A program made the translations under genes and the position numbers. From Oscillibacter sp. 1-3 (GTDB lineage Bacteria > Bacillota > Clostridia > Oscillospirales > Oscillospiraceae), in NCBI RefSeq assembly GCF_000403435.2, contig NZ_KE159708.1:62001-126000 (forward strand): a stretch of DNA of 64,000 nt, written 5' to 3'. The notes beneath the pieces are model-generated. The model worked only from the letters and a program-made list of their open reading frames with translations. It was not told where the DNA came from and searched no databases. Each line of letters opens with the position of its first letter. The stretch's first letter is position 1. Shown piece after piece: positions 1 through 9,191 of this stretch.

Positions 1-1272
1 TGCAGAATCCTCAATCCCACAGTCCTTGATTGGGACATCAAGGGACCATCCCTGGTTCGATGAACAGAAATAATTTGATTAATCGGGACAACTGCTACTA
101 GGCCATGTTTGAAAAAAGTCAAAAGGCCCAAACGGTGGATCGTTATCCGCCACTCTGCGTTAATTTTTCTTGCCGGGCGTCAGCCCGCCTGCAAAAATTT
201 GCCTTGATTGGCGAAAATATCTCTCGCCGTTGGGCATTCCGCCTTTTTTCAAACAAGGCCTAGTGTAGTTGAATGCGTTGTGATAATAACTTGAATGTCA
301 TAATCCGCAGCCTGCTGACTCAAATATTTCAGAAGTTTTATTTGCAATTGTGGGTGTAGCTGAGCTTCTAATTCTTCAACGAGCAGAATCCTTGGTGTTG
401 TATACCTATCTTTCAGTCCTTCAAACTCTGCTAAGATGGTTGCAATATAGATAAGATTGTTATAACCTAACTATTTTCGGACAAGTTTCTAAAACTTTCG
501 AGTTCAGTGCATCCGATACTTTTAGAAAATAGGATCTGGAGAGATTCGACAATTCGTTCAGAAGAAAGTTCATTAAACCGAATTCGAGTGCTTTGCCCAA
601 ATATCGTTCCAACAGCATTTTTTAAGCTGGAATTTATCAATTCGTTTGCTTGTTTAATGTATTCCTGTTCGGCAGCGGTTTGATTAAATTGCCCCACATC
701 ATCTTCCTGTGGCACTTTCTTGTGGTTCTTTCTCCGTTGGGCTAATTCATCCGCAGAAAGGTTGGTAATGAATCTTGAGAGCCAAGAACCGCGGCTAGAC
801 CTTAAACTGCGTTCAGCATTCCGAAGAGCTGGAAGATATACACACTGAATATCCTCCAATGGCTCCCAGTCAAATATGCTGTTGCAAGAACTGCCTCCCC
901 ATCTTTTGGGCTTGAATAACCTCCTTGAATCCGCATTATACTGATATTCCACGTTTAATTTTGCATTAAATTAAGGCGTTAACCATGTTAGATACTCAAT
1001 CCTCTGCGTATCGTCCAAATCGGAAAAGATAGCCGAAACAGAGATTGGCAATGTTGGCAAAGCGCCTCCACTATACTCTTGATAGAAAGCTTCTTCACGG
1101 AGCCCTCTGTGAAAAAACTCAGATTTATTTAGCAAAATCCGAATAGCGTCAACTATGCTACTCTTTCCACACCCATTTTCTCCAACAAGCAGGTTTAACC
1201 CACGATATAATTCAACTGTCGCTGGATCTTTGAACAAGCGAAATCCCTTTACCTGCAATTCTGAAAAAACAT
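1..1272 (-). pseudogene. Broken OLD-family ATPase/nuclease gene (continues beyond window start)
   Basis: Minus-strand fragments together spell an OLD-family (overcoming lysogenisation defect) ATPase: an N-terminal Walker A stretch LLVGENGCGKSSIVDAIR near 1140-1190, and later ILLVEELEAQLHPQ and VIITTHSTT (Walker B and switch-like motifs) near 265-400. Such ATPases are usually defence or mobile-element nucleases with a C-terminal TOPRIM domain, which is not in the window. At least four lesions are visible: a frameshift in the T-run just after the ATG at 1272, which has a good AGGAGG site; an in-frame TAA at 971-973; a frameshift at the TAG near 467-469; and a 160-bp insertion at 101-260. The base composition is clearly more AT-rich than the neighbouring core genes, which suggests transfer. 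No functional product is expected. Confidence 0.8.
101..260. mobile_element. Miniature inverted-repeat element (family A, copy 1) with TA target duplication
   Basis: The ends are inverted copies of GGCC(A/T)TGTTTGAAAAAAG and the insert is flanked by TA at 99-100 and 261-262. Removing the insert plus one TA restores an open frame in the OLD gene, reading ITTHSTTLVAVVPINQ across the junction. There is no coding capacity. TA duplication is typical of elements mobilised by IS630/Tc1-mariner-type transposases; that assignment is inference. Confidence 0.75.
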
Positions 1273-1312
1273 TAGAGGGATCCCTCCTGACTTAGAAAAG
1301 ATTATCTATGGT

Positions 1313-2040
1313 TCAAATTAAATTCCATTTTGCCACAATTTTCCCACCTTCGTCTACCACAACTTTATCAATGCAACTAACAATCTCGCTGAGCGGAACA
1401 TCTTCACTATTGGCAGAAAGAAGTTTACGGAACTTGGAGTATTGCTTTTCATAGGCGGTCTTGTTCTCTGTAGCTTGAATAAGAGCCTCTTTTGCAAGAT
1501 TTGCAATGTTTTGTACTGCACGAAATTCTTCTTTGCTGATTTCTCCCTGCACATACTTCTTATAGTGCTCCATTGCGTTGATCCATGCCGTTGTCTTGCG
1601 CTGTGTAAGATTAGCAATTTGTCCTGTATACTCTTGAATTTTCTGCTTATATTCCGAATTTGTAATATAGTTTTCGTTCACACAGACCTTTAACTGACGA
1701 TAGATGGCCTTGAAAACATCTTCCTCTCAGGCATACATCCCAGTAGATTTATCAGCTCCCAAGCGATTCTTGGTGATGCAGGTAAAAAAGTGCCAATCGG
1801 CATGGCCGGTGCCGCGCTTGCGCTGCATCTTTCCGCCGCAGCACCCACATATCACCTTGCTCTTTAGAATATTATCTGCTGACTGTCCCTGCGGAACCAC
1901 ATTGTATGCTTTGGCTTGGAATACTTTTTGAATGGCATCAAATTTGGCGGAATCAATCAGTGGTCATGGGTGGCCTTCACTGCCTGCTTTTCCTTCCCTT
2001 GCACCAGCATCCCCATGTATGTGCGATTGGTAAACATCGC
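1313..2040 (-). pseudogene. Degraded large serine recombinase, C-terminal part
   Basis: On the minus strand the frames, joined across lesions, read MFTNRTYMGMLVQGKEKQ, KATHEPLID, then a zinc-ribbon segment CGCCGGKMQRK and a long coiled coil ending at 1313. This is the recombinase plus C-terminal DNA-binding half of a TnpX/TndX-type large serine recombinase. Lesions are a one-base loss near 1961-1965 (CAT GA then CCA) and an in-frame TGA at 1727-1729. The catalytic N-terminus is missing: the sequence abuts the end of the next recombinase near 2041-2096. It is a dead relic, more AT-rich than its upstream neighbour. Confidence 0.8.
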
Positions 2041-2096
2041 TTGACAAGGGCAAACACACCAGAGTATAAAGTGCTGGGGGTAAAAAATCAGATTTT

Positions 2097-3591
2097 TCAC
2101 TCAAATGAAACGCGCTCGCCGGTGGTGTGGACCTGGGAGAGAATGATGTCGGCCACCTGCCGCCGGTCCTCAAAGTCGATATTGTCCCAGTTGCCCAGGT
2201 GGGCGGAGAGAAACTCGATCTTTTGCGTGGAGACTGGTTCAGCGTTCAGCGCGCCGATCTCCTTAATGAGCCTCTGCCGGTTGGCGTCCAGCTCCTCAAT
2301 CTTCCCGTTGGCGTAGGACATCAAAAGCGCGCTGGCCCCGGTCAGGGTGTTCAGCAGCTTTTCAATCTCGTCCTCCACCTAGGCCAGCTCCACATTTAAG
2401 GCCGTCAGCTTGGGGGGTGACTGTCTCGGCCTTGGCGGTCAGCGTTTGGAATTTGGAGAGCTTCTGCACCATAGCCTCATAGACGAACTGCTCAAACTCC
2501 GCCGTCCGGAGCGTTCCGCAGCCCTCACAGCTCATGTTGTCCGCCCGCTTGGTACAATAGAGGTATTGGGTTCCTCTCCGGTTGCCCATGCTTTTCAGTG
2601 CCCGCCCACAGTGGTCGCACTTCATCTTTCCGACCAGCCAGGTATTTTTCGGCTTGCGTCCGCCCTGGAACGTGATATTTGCCATCAGCTTTTTCCGGCA
2701 CTGCAGCCAGGTATCAGCGGAAACAATGCCCTCGCTGGGGGCCAGCACAAGGATTTGATTTTTCAAGTCCTTGTTTTTTCCTTCCTGCACGTCCCGGCCC
2801 TGGTAGAGATAGCAGCCGTTGGTCTCGGTGAAGTCCGCCGCCTCATTCACGACTACAGCCTCCTGGCCCTTGAAGAACTCGTACAGCTCCAGGTCGGCCT
2901 GGGCATAAATGGGATTGCGGAACATTTGAGAAATGAAGCCCCGGCTCAGCTCCTCATACACCAGGATGCCCTCCTGGGCAAAGGACCGGGCGATGTCCCC
3001 AAACGACGTAGAGGGCTCGGCGTACATCTCAAACATCAGCCGGGCGATATTCGCCGTGTCGGGGTCCGGGATCATCATTTTCGTGCGGATGCCCTGGATG
3101 GTGGTGGGCTCCAGCTCGAAGCCGTAGAGGGCCGCTCCGCTCATGTGGAAGCCTCTCTGACACTGGGAATAGTAGGCGTCGGTCACGCGCTTCTGGATTG
3201 TCTCGCGCTCCAACTGGGCGAACACGATGCAGATATTCAGAATCGCCCGGCCCATGGGCGTGGAGGTATCAAACTTTTCCGTGGAGGAGATAAACTCCAC
3301 ATTGAACTGCTGGAACAGCTCCATCATGGTTGCGAAGTCCAGAATGGAACGGCTGATACGGTCCAGCTTGTAGACTACTACCCGGCGGATCAGGCCCTGC
3401 TTAATGTCGGCCATCAACTCCTGGAAGCGGGGGCGGTCCGTGTTCTTGCCGGAAAAGCCCTTGTCCTTGTAGTCCTTGTAATTCCCTCCCCGCAGCTCGT
3501 ACTTGCAGAACTCGATCTGGCTCTCAATGCTGATACTGTCCCTGCGGTCCACAGACTGCCTTGCGTAGATAGCGTCAATGCGATTTTCCAT
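2097..3591 (-). pseudogene. Large serine recombinase with frameshifted C-terminus
   Basis: A site-specific integrase/resolvase of the large serine family, as found in Tn4451/Tn5397-type elements. The first about 390 residues are intact: resolvase domain with YARQSVDR (catalytic Ser13) and LDRISRS, recombinase domain, and a zinc ribbon (CDHCGRALK followed by a second cysteine pair). Near the end an extra base in a six-G run at 2412-2417 throws the frame; the true frame continues as LTALNVELA, meets a TAG at 2379-2381, and then resumes as VEDEIEKLLNTL to 2099. The gene therefore makes at best a 409-residue protein lacking the C-terminal coiled coil. The start at 3591 has a GGAG site. Partial activity of the truncated protein cannot be excluded. 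Confidence 0.8.
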
Positions 3592-3682
3592 TGTCGGCTC
3601 CTTTCCTGTCAGGAAATGGAGCTGTCAACCGTTACAGGTATATTATACCAAAAGCAGCCCCAAATCACCAGGATGCTGCCGG

Positions 3683-3871
3683 TCAGTGCATCTCCGCCCG
3701 GCCCGGCGCGTACTTGCGGAACACGGTGTAAAGCCCCGCCTCGATCTCCCGCTTGCGCTTGTCCCGCACCTTGGGGGCGAGGATGGGGGTCAGGTTTTCC
3801 ACGGTGATGGTCCGGCCCTGGAAAGAGGCCGTTTTGACTTCCTTATGGTAGCTGGTCCTTGTCTGTGCCAT
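3683..3871 (-). CDS. Small conserved protein of recombinase-bearing elements, unknown function
   Basis: A 62-residue basic protein beginning MAQTRTSYHKEVK. The start is set by GGAGG about 7 bases upstream. It has no membrane segment or recognisable catalytic motif. It lies directly upstream of the serine recombinase on the same strand, which suggests it is a passenger of the same integrative element. I do not recognise a named family. Confidence 0.55.
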   Translation of the reverse strand: MAQTRTSYHKEVKTASFQGRTITVENLTPILAPKVRDKRKREIEAGLYTVFRKYAPGRAEMH

Positions 3872-4156
3872 GATCTGCCCTCCTATGTAAACGGGGTCCC
3901 TATGCGTACATGTTTCCCGCTGGATGGTGGGGAAGCGCAGAAAGGCAGCACCCGGAAGTGCTGCCTTACAACTTTGCTCCACCTCTGGACAAATGTCCGG
4001 ATGCTAGGCTTACTAACGTCCGGGCATTTGTGTTATGTTCAGATGTAAGCGGCGGGATAACCGGCTTCCTGCACCGCCATGCCGGAGCGCCGTCCCGCTG
4101 CACAGCCCGGGAACGCGGCGGAAGTTCCGCCGCCGCCCACAGCGGCCAACGGCCGC
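3872..4156. other. Element/core boundary, noncoding
   Basis: No gene is seen. A hairpin GGCAGCAC/GTGCTGCC lies at 3944-3965 and GC-rich palindromes near 4116-4130 follow the nifU stop. Composition changes here from element-like to the GC-rich core, so this is the probable edge of the foreign segment. No clear attachment repeat was found. Confidence 0.4.
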
Positions 4157-4588
4157 TTACCTGCGGCACCCCTCACAGGAACCGCAGTCGGGAAAATCCT
4201 TCGGACTGCAGGGGAGTCCCTGCCGCTCATAGTAGTCCTTCACCGCCGCCCGGATGGCCTCCTCCGCCAGGACGGAACAGTGGAGCTTGTGGGCGGGCAG
4301 ACCGTCCAGAGCCTCGGCGACAGCTTTGTTTGTCAGCTGTAATACCTGCTCCAGAGGCTTTCCCTTGACCAGTTCAGTGGCCATGGAGCTGGAGGCAATG
4401 GCGGAGCCGCAGCCGAACGTCTCAAACTTCACATCAGCCACAATACCATCTTCAATTTTGAGATAGATCTTCATGATGTCTCCGCAGACAGCGTTACCCA
4501 CCTCGCCCACGCCGTCCGCGTCCTCAATCACACCCACGTTCCGGGGATTCCGGAAATGGTCCATCACCTTTTCACTGTAAAGCGCCAT
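4157..4588 (-). CDS. nifU: Fe-S cluster assembly scaffold, NifU/IscU type
   Basis: A cytosolic scaffold on which sulfur from the cysteine desulfurase and iron are assembled into Fe-S clusters. The 143-residue protein has the three conserved scaffold cysteines C35 (in AVCGD, with D37), C60 (FGCGSAIA) and C104 (LHCSVLAEEA). It ends in a cysteine-rich tail CGSCEGC that is common in clostridial versions. The start at 4588 is chosen because GAGGAGG lies 8-10 bases upstream; an in-frame upstream ATG lacks a site. It follows nifS by 13 bases and is the last gene of the metY-cysK-nifS-nifU operon. Confidence 0.93.
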   Translation of the reverse strand: MALYSEKVMDHFRNPRNVGVIEDADGVGEVGNAVCGDIMKIYLKIEDGIVADVKFETFGCGSAIASSSMATELVKGKPLEQVLQLTNKAVAEALDGLPAHKLHCSVLAEEAIRAAVKDYYERQGLPCSPKDFPDCGSCEGCRR

Positions 4589-4601
4589 AACAAATTCCTC
4601 C

Positions 4602-5786
4602 TCACAGGACAAATTCTCTCTTCCCGCTGATTTTATCCTTCCACAGCGGGGACATATTCCGCAGATACGCCACGATCTCCGGGACAGCCTTCAAAATCGC
4701 CGCCGCATCGGCTTCCGAGTTTTCCTCGCAGAGGGACAGCCGCAGGGAGCCGTGGGCCACTTCGTGGGGGCGCCCAATGGCCAGCAGCACGTGGCTGGGG
4801 TCCAGGGAGCCGGAGGTGCAGGCCGATCCGGAGGATGCGCAGATGCCCCTGTCATCCAGCAGCAGAAGCAGGCTCTCCCCCTCAACGCCCTCAAAGCAGA
4901 AGCTGACATTGCCCGGAAGCCGGTTCACCGGGTCGCCGTTCAGGGCGGAGTGCGGAATCTGAGATAGCCCCGCAATCAGCCGCTCACGCAGGGCGGAGAC
5001 CTTAAAGGCATTCTCCTCCATATGAGCGCAGGTCTCCTCCAGCGCCGCCGCCATGCCCGCGGCCGCGGCGACATTCTCCGTTCCCGCCCGTCTGCCCCGC
5101 TCCTGGGCCCCGCCCTCAATGAGGCGGGTCAGCGGCACTCCCTGCCGGGCATACAGCACGCCGGCCCCCTTGGGACCATGGAATTTGTGGGCGGAAAGGG
5201 ACAGCATATCAATATTTTGCGTCTTTACATCGACGGGCAGGTGGCCCGCCGCCTGCACCGCGTCCGTGTGGAAGAGGACCCCTCGCTCCCGGCAGACCGC
5301 ACCGATTTCCGAAACGGGCAGGATGGAGCCGATTTCATTGTTGGCATACATGACGGTGACCAGGGCGGTATCCGTCCGAATGGCGTCCGCCACCTGTTGG
5401 GCTGTGACGGTTCCCAATTTGCCCACAGGCAGAAGCTCTATCTCAAAGCCCTCATCCTCCAGCTTTTTCAGCGTGTGCAGCACGGCATGATGCTCAAAGG
5501 CGGTGGAGATGATATGCCGTTTTCCCTTCCGCGCCCCCAGAAGGGCGGCAGAGCGGATGGCCTGGTTGTCCGCCTCGCTTCCCCCGGAGGTAAAGGTAAT
5601 CTCTTTGGGGGAGGCGCCGATGCAGGCTGCAATCCGCTCTCTGGCGCTTTGCAGCGTCTCAGACGCCCTCTGCCCCAGTCCGTACAGGCTGGAGGGATTG
5701 CCCCAGCTCTCCTCCATGCAGTTCAGCATGGCGCTGATCGCGGCGGCACTCATTTTTGTTGTGGCCGCATTATCTGCGTAAATCAT
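4602..5786 (-). CDS. nifS: Cysteine desulfurase, NifS/IscS class I
   Basis: A PLP enzyme converting cysteine to alanine and an enzyme-bound persulfide, the sulfur source for Fe-S clusters and probably for tRNA thiolation by ThiI encoded elsewhere in the window. The 394-residue protein opens with IYADNAATT, carries the PLP lysine in SLSAHKFHGPKG at about residue 200, and the sulfur-accepting cysteine in SSGSACTSG at about residue 325. The start at 5786 follows GGAAAGG. It is paired with nifU downstream, so the main partner is that scaffold. Confidence 0.95.
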   Translation of the reverse strand: MIYADNAATTKMSAAAISAMLNCMEESWGNPSSLYGLGQRASETLQSARERIAACIGASPKEITFTSGGSEADNQAIRSAALLGARKGKRHIISTAFEHHAVLHTLKKLEDEGFEIELLPVGKLGTVTAQQVADAIRTDTALVTVMYANNEIGSILPVSEIGAVCRERGVLFHTDAVQAAGHLPVDVKTQNIDMLSLSAHKFHGPKGAGVLYARQGVPLTRLIEGGAQERGRRAGTENVAAAAGMAAALEETCAHMEENAFKVSALRERLIAGLSQIPHSALNGDPVNRLPGNVSFCFEGVEGESLLLLLDDRGICASSGSACTSGSLDPSHVLLAIGRPHEVAHGSLRLSLCEENSEADAAAILKAVPEIVAYLRNMSPLWKDKISGKREFVL

Positions 5787-5808
5787 AGAAAAATCCTTTC
5801 CAAACGAC

Positions 5809-5836
5809 AGCACGCCGGCGTTTTTACCGGCGTGCT
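5809..5836. terminator. Hairpin between cysK and nifS
   Basis: AGCACGCCGG pairs with CCGGCGTGCT around an 8-base loop. On the transcribed strand no T-run follows, so it is more likely an RNA-processing or partial attenuation hairpin separating the amino-acid and Fe-S halves of the operon than a full terminator. Confidence 0.5.
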
Positions 5837-5846
5837 CGCTCCATAC

Positions 5847-6779
5847 TCAGTCCGCGAAAAGCGGTGTGGACAGATAGCGGTCGCCGGTGTCCGGGAGCAG
5901 GACCACAATGGTTTTCCCCGCGTTCCCGGGCCGCCTGGCTAGTTCAATGGCCGCGTGAAGCGCGGCGCCGGAGGAGATGCCCGCCAAAACGCCCTCCTTG
6001 CGGCCGATCAGCCGCCCGGCGGAAAAGGCGTCCTCGCTGGACACGGGGAGGATCTCGTCGTAAACGGCGGTATCCAGCACCTCGGGGACAAAGCCCGCGC
6101 CAATTCCCTGAATTTTATGCGGCCCGGAGCGGCCCTCGCTGAGGACAGGGGAGTCCTGAGGCTCCACCGCCACGATCTTCACCGCTGGATTTTGTTCCTT
6201 CAGATACTGTCCCACGCCGGTGATGGTCCCGCCGGTGCCCACGCCCGCCACGAAAATATCCACCTCTCCGCCGGTGTCCGCCCAGATCTCCGGGCCGGTG
6301 GAGGCTCTGTGGGCAGCGGGATTGGCGGGGTTGACGAATTGGCCGGGAATGAAGCTGTCCGGGATCTCCTTGGCCAGCTCCTCCGCCTTGGCGATGGCCC
6401 CCTTCATCCCCTGGCTCCCCTCGGTCAGCACCAGCTCCGCGCCGTAGGCCTTCATCAGCTGGCGGCGCTCCACGCTCATGGTCTCCGGCATGGTGATGAT
6501 GATGCGGTAGCCCCTGGCAGCCGCCACGGAGGCCAGGCCGATGCCGGTGTTGCCGGAGGTGGGCTCAATGATGGTGGAGTGGGGTTTCAGCCTGCCGCCG
6601 GCCTCAGCCTCGTCGATCATCGCCCTGGCGATGCGGTCCTTTACCGATCCGGCGGGATTGAAATACTCCAGCTTTGCAAGAATGCGGGCCTTTACCCCGG
6701 TCTCTTTTTCAATGTGCGTCAGCTCCAGCAGGGGCGTCCTGCCGATGAGCTGGTCGGCGGATGTGTAGATGTTGGACAT
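5847..6779 (-). CDS. cysK: Cysteine synthase (O-acetylserine sulfhydrylase)
   Basis: Makes cysteine from O-acetylserine and sulfide. The 310-residue fold-type II PLP protein has the PLP lysine K47 in NPAGSVKDR and the phosphate/substrate loop [10 protein letters not shown]. The start [10 protein letters not shown] at 6779 has GGAGG at correct spacing; a longer upstream reading has none. It sits 16 bases after metY in the same transcript, giving the cell both cysteine and homocysteine routes from free sulfide. No serine acetyltransferase gene is in the window. Confidence 0.95.
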   Translation of the reverse strand: MSNIYTSADQLIGRTPLLELTHIEKETGVKARILAKLEYFNPAGSVKDRIARAMIDEAEAGGRLKPHSTIIEPTSGNTGIGLASVAAARGYRIIITMPETMSVERRQLMKAYGAELVLTEGSQGMKGAIAKAEELAKEIPDSFIPGQFVNPANPAAHRASTGPEIWADTGGEVDIFVAGVGTGGTITGVGQYLKEQNPAVKIVAVEPQDSPVLSEGRSGPHKIQGIGAGFVPEVLDTAVYDEILPVSSEDAFSAGRLIGRKEGVLAGISSGAALHAAIELARRPGNAGKTIVVLLPDTGDRYLSTPLFAD

Positions 6780-6795
6780 AATAAAATTCCTCCTG

Positions 6796-8085
6796 TTATT
6801 TCTGCGCTGTGGCCGCAAACCCCTTCTCCAGATCGGCGATGATGTCGTCAATATGCTCCGTGCCGATGGAAAGCCGGATGGTGTTGGGCTTGATCCCCTG
6901 GTCCAGCAGCTCCTCGGGGGAGAGTTGGGCGTGGGTGGTGGTGGCGGGATGAATCACCAGGGATTTTACGTCCGCTACGTTGGCCAGCAGGGAGAAGATC
7001 TCCAGATTGTCAATGAACTTGTGGGCTTCCGCCTGCCCTCCCTTGATCTCGAAGGTGAAAATGGAAGCGCCGCCGTTGGGGAAATACCTCTCATACAGGG
7101 CATGGTCGGGATGACCGGGCAGGGAGGGGTGGTTGACCTTCTCCACCTGGGGATGGGCAGCCAGAAATTCCACTACCCTTTTTGTGTTCTCAGCGTGGCG
7201 CTCCAGCCGCAGGGACAGTGTCTCCACCCCCTGGAGGAGCAAAAAGGCGTTGAAGGGGGAGATAGCCGCCCCGGTGTCCCGCAGGAGAATGGCGCGGACG
7301 CAGGTGACAAAGGCGGCGGGGCCGGCGGCGTCCGCAAAGCTGACCCCGTGGTAGCTGGGGTTGGGCGCGGCAATGGGGGCATATTTTCCCGAGGCCTTCC
7401 AGTCAAAGCTTCCGCCGTCCACGATGATGCCGCCCAAAGTGGTGCCGTGGCCCCCGATAAATTTGGTGGCGGAATGGACCACGATGTCCGCCCCGTGCTC
7501 AATGGGGCGAATCAGATAAGGGGTGGCGAACGTATTGTCGATGACCAGGGGCAGCCCGTGGGCATGGGCGATCTTTGCAATCGCGTCAATGTCCGGTATA
7601 TCGCTGTTGGGGTTGCCCAGGGTCTCCAGATAGACGGCTTTGGTATTGGGCTGAATGGCGGCGGTCACCTGAGCCAGGTCGTGGGCGTCCACAAAGGTGG
7701 TCTGGATACCGTACTGGGGCAGGGTGTGGGCCAGCAGGTTGTAGCTGCCGCCGTAGATGGTCTTTTGGGCCACGATATGGTCCCCCGCCTGCGCCAGAGC
7801 CTGTATGGCATAGGTGATGGCCGCCGCGCCGGAGGCAACGGCCAGCGCCGCCGCGCCGCCCTCCAGGGCGGCGATCCGCTTTTCCAGCACATCCTGGGTG
7901 GAATTGGTCAGCCGTCCATAGATATTGCCGGCGTCCGCCAAGCCAAAGCGGGCGGCGGCGTGGGCGGAGTCCCGAAAGACATAGGAGGTGGTCTGATAGA
8001 TCGGAACCGCCCGGGCATCGGTGGCGGGATCGGGCCGCTCCTGCCCAACATGGAGCTGTAAGGTCTCAAATCTGTATGTACTCAT
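6796..8085 (-). CDS. metY: O-acetylhomoserine sulfhydrylase
   Basis: A cystathionine-gamma-synthase-family PLP enzyme that forms homocysteine from O-acetylhomoserine and sulfide. The length of 429 residues is typical of the MetY subgroup. The PLP lysine is K208 in [11 protein letters not shown], preceded by [10 protein letters not shown]. It is the first gene of the operon, with a strong promoter 40 bases upstream. Some members also act on O-acetylserine; a methionine gamma-lyase role is less likely given the cysK neighbour. Confidence 0.92.
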   Translation of the reverse strand: MSTYRFETLQLHVGQERPDPATDARAVPIYQTTSYVFRDSAHAAARFGLADAGNIYGRLTNSTQDVLEKRIAALEGGAAALAVASGAAAITYAIQALAQAGDHIVAQKTIYGGSYNLLAHTLPQYGIQTTFVDAHDLAQVTAAIQPNTKAVYLETLGNPNSDIPDIDAIAKIAHAHGLPLVIDNTFATPYLIRPIEHGADIVVHSATKFIGGHGTTLGGIIVDGGSFDWKASGKYAPIAAPNPSYHGVSFADAAGPAAFVTCVRAILLRDTGAAISPFNAFLLLQGVETLSLRLERHAENTKRVVEFLAAHPQVEKVNHPSLPGHPDHALYERYFPNGGASIFTFEIKGGQAEAHKFIDNLEIFSLLANVADVKSLVIHPATTTHAQLSPEELLDQGIKPNTIRLSIGTEHIDDIIADLEKGFAATAQK

Positions 8086-8117
8086 GGGAGAAATCCCCTT
8101 TCAGTGAAGGTAGCTCC

Positions 8118-8153
8118 ATCATATCCCAATAAACCTACTTTGTCAATAGGTAT
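8118..8153 (-). promoter_or_regulatory. Promoter and palindromic operator of metY operon
   Basis: On the minus strand TTGACA (8141-8146) and TATGAT (8118-8123) are separated by 17 bases. The -35 box lies at the centre of an inverted repeat ATACCTA/TAGGTTT (8147-8153 and 8131-8137). Rrf2-family regulators such as CymR/IscR bind similar sites in sulfur operons; that identity is inference. Confidence 0.75.
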
Positions 8154-8418
8154 ATTTCGATGACTTAGAAAATGTACCGGCAGGCCGCCGCCTTCTCTCT
8201 CTGCAGACATTCCTGTTCCGGTGCGTATCTCTCTTTGCGGCAAAACCGTTTTTAGGACCTGTTTACATAAGCCCAAACGCACGGCCTTCGGCCATGTGGA
8301 CTCCAAAGACCGACGTTATTTTCCAGTGCGCGCCGGCACTGAATTTGTCAAATCCCTTGTACCCGCTTCCGCCTTTTGATATAATGACAGCAATCTTCAA
8401 AAATCAGGAGGCGCGCAT
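8154..8418 (+). promoter_or_regulatory. Intergenic region with racemase promoter
   Basis: It holds TTGTAC (8357-8362) and TATAAT (8380-8385), 17 bases apart, followed by AGGAGG before the gene at 8419. The rest is noncoding; a short palindrome GGCCTTCGGCC occurs near 8282-8292. Confidence 0.6.
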
Positions 8419-9111
8419 ATGAAGACCATCGGACTGATCGGCGGAATGAGCTGGGAGAGTACCATTTCCTATTACAAAATCATCAACGAGGCTGTCAAAG
8501 CCAGGCTTGGCGGACTGCATTCTGCAAAGATTATCCTTTACAGTGTGGAATTTGACGAGATCGAGCGGTGCCAGTCCAGCGGCGACTGGGAGAAGAGCGG
8601 CAGCATCCTGGGCGGGGCCGCTCAGGCCCTGGAGGCCGCCGGTGCGGACTTCCTTCTGATCTGCACAAATACCATGCACAAGGTGGCGCCCCAGATCGCC
8701 TCCATGGTCCGGATTCCCATCGTACATATTGCGGACGCCACCGCCGGCGAGCTTGAAAAATCCCATATCCGGCGGGTGGGACTGCTGGGGACCAAATACA
8801 CGATGACCCAGGATTTTTATAAGCAGAAGCTGACCGACAGAGGCATTGATGTCCTCATCCCGGATGAGGCGGACATTGAGCTGGTCAACGACGTGATCTT
8901 TCACGAGCTCTGTGTGGGCGAGATCAACGACGCCTCCCGGGAGCAGTTCCGGCGCATCATCGGCGGTCTGGGGGAAAAGGGCGCGGAGGGCGTCATTCTC
9001 GGCTGTACGGAGATCGGGCTTCTCATTCATCAGGCGGATTCTCCCCTGCCCGTCTTTGACACAACCCTGATTCACGCCGGCCGCGCGGCCGAGATAGCGC
9101 TGGACGGCTGA
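8419..9111 (+). CDS. Aspartate/glutamate-type amino-acid racemase
   Basis: A PLP-independent two-cysteine racemase of 230 residues, probably supplying D-aspartate or another D-amino acid for wall or signalling use. The opening KTIGLIGGMSWEST is the family signature. The two catalytic cysteines are C82 (ICTNTMHK) and C196 (LGCTEIGLL), both in canonical context, so the enzyme should be active. Substrate specificity cannot be read from sequence; members act on Asp, Glu or other amino acids. It has its own promoter and stands alone. Confidence 0.88.
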   Translation: MKTIGLIGGMSWESTISYYKIINEAVKARLGGLHSAKIILYSVEFDEIERCQSSGDWEKSGSILGGAAQALEAAGADFLLICTNTMHKVAPQIASMVRIPIVHIADATAGELEKSHIRRVGLLGTKYTMTQDFYKQKLTDRGIDVLIPDEADIELVNDVIFHELCVGEINDASREQFRRIIGGLGEKGAEGVILGCTEIGLLIHQADSPLPVFDTTLIHAGRAAEIALDG

Positions 9112-9191
9112 TTTCATATCCGGCGGCCCGGCAGCTTGGACCGCCGTCCTGCCGCAATGGCTCTAAACAATTTTCTGCGAGGTGGATTACC

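Noticed and set aside
2362..3591. An active phase-variation invertase
   Set aside because: The C-terminus is frameshifted and no inverted promoter segment with matching sites is seen next to it.
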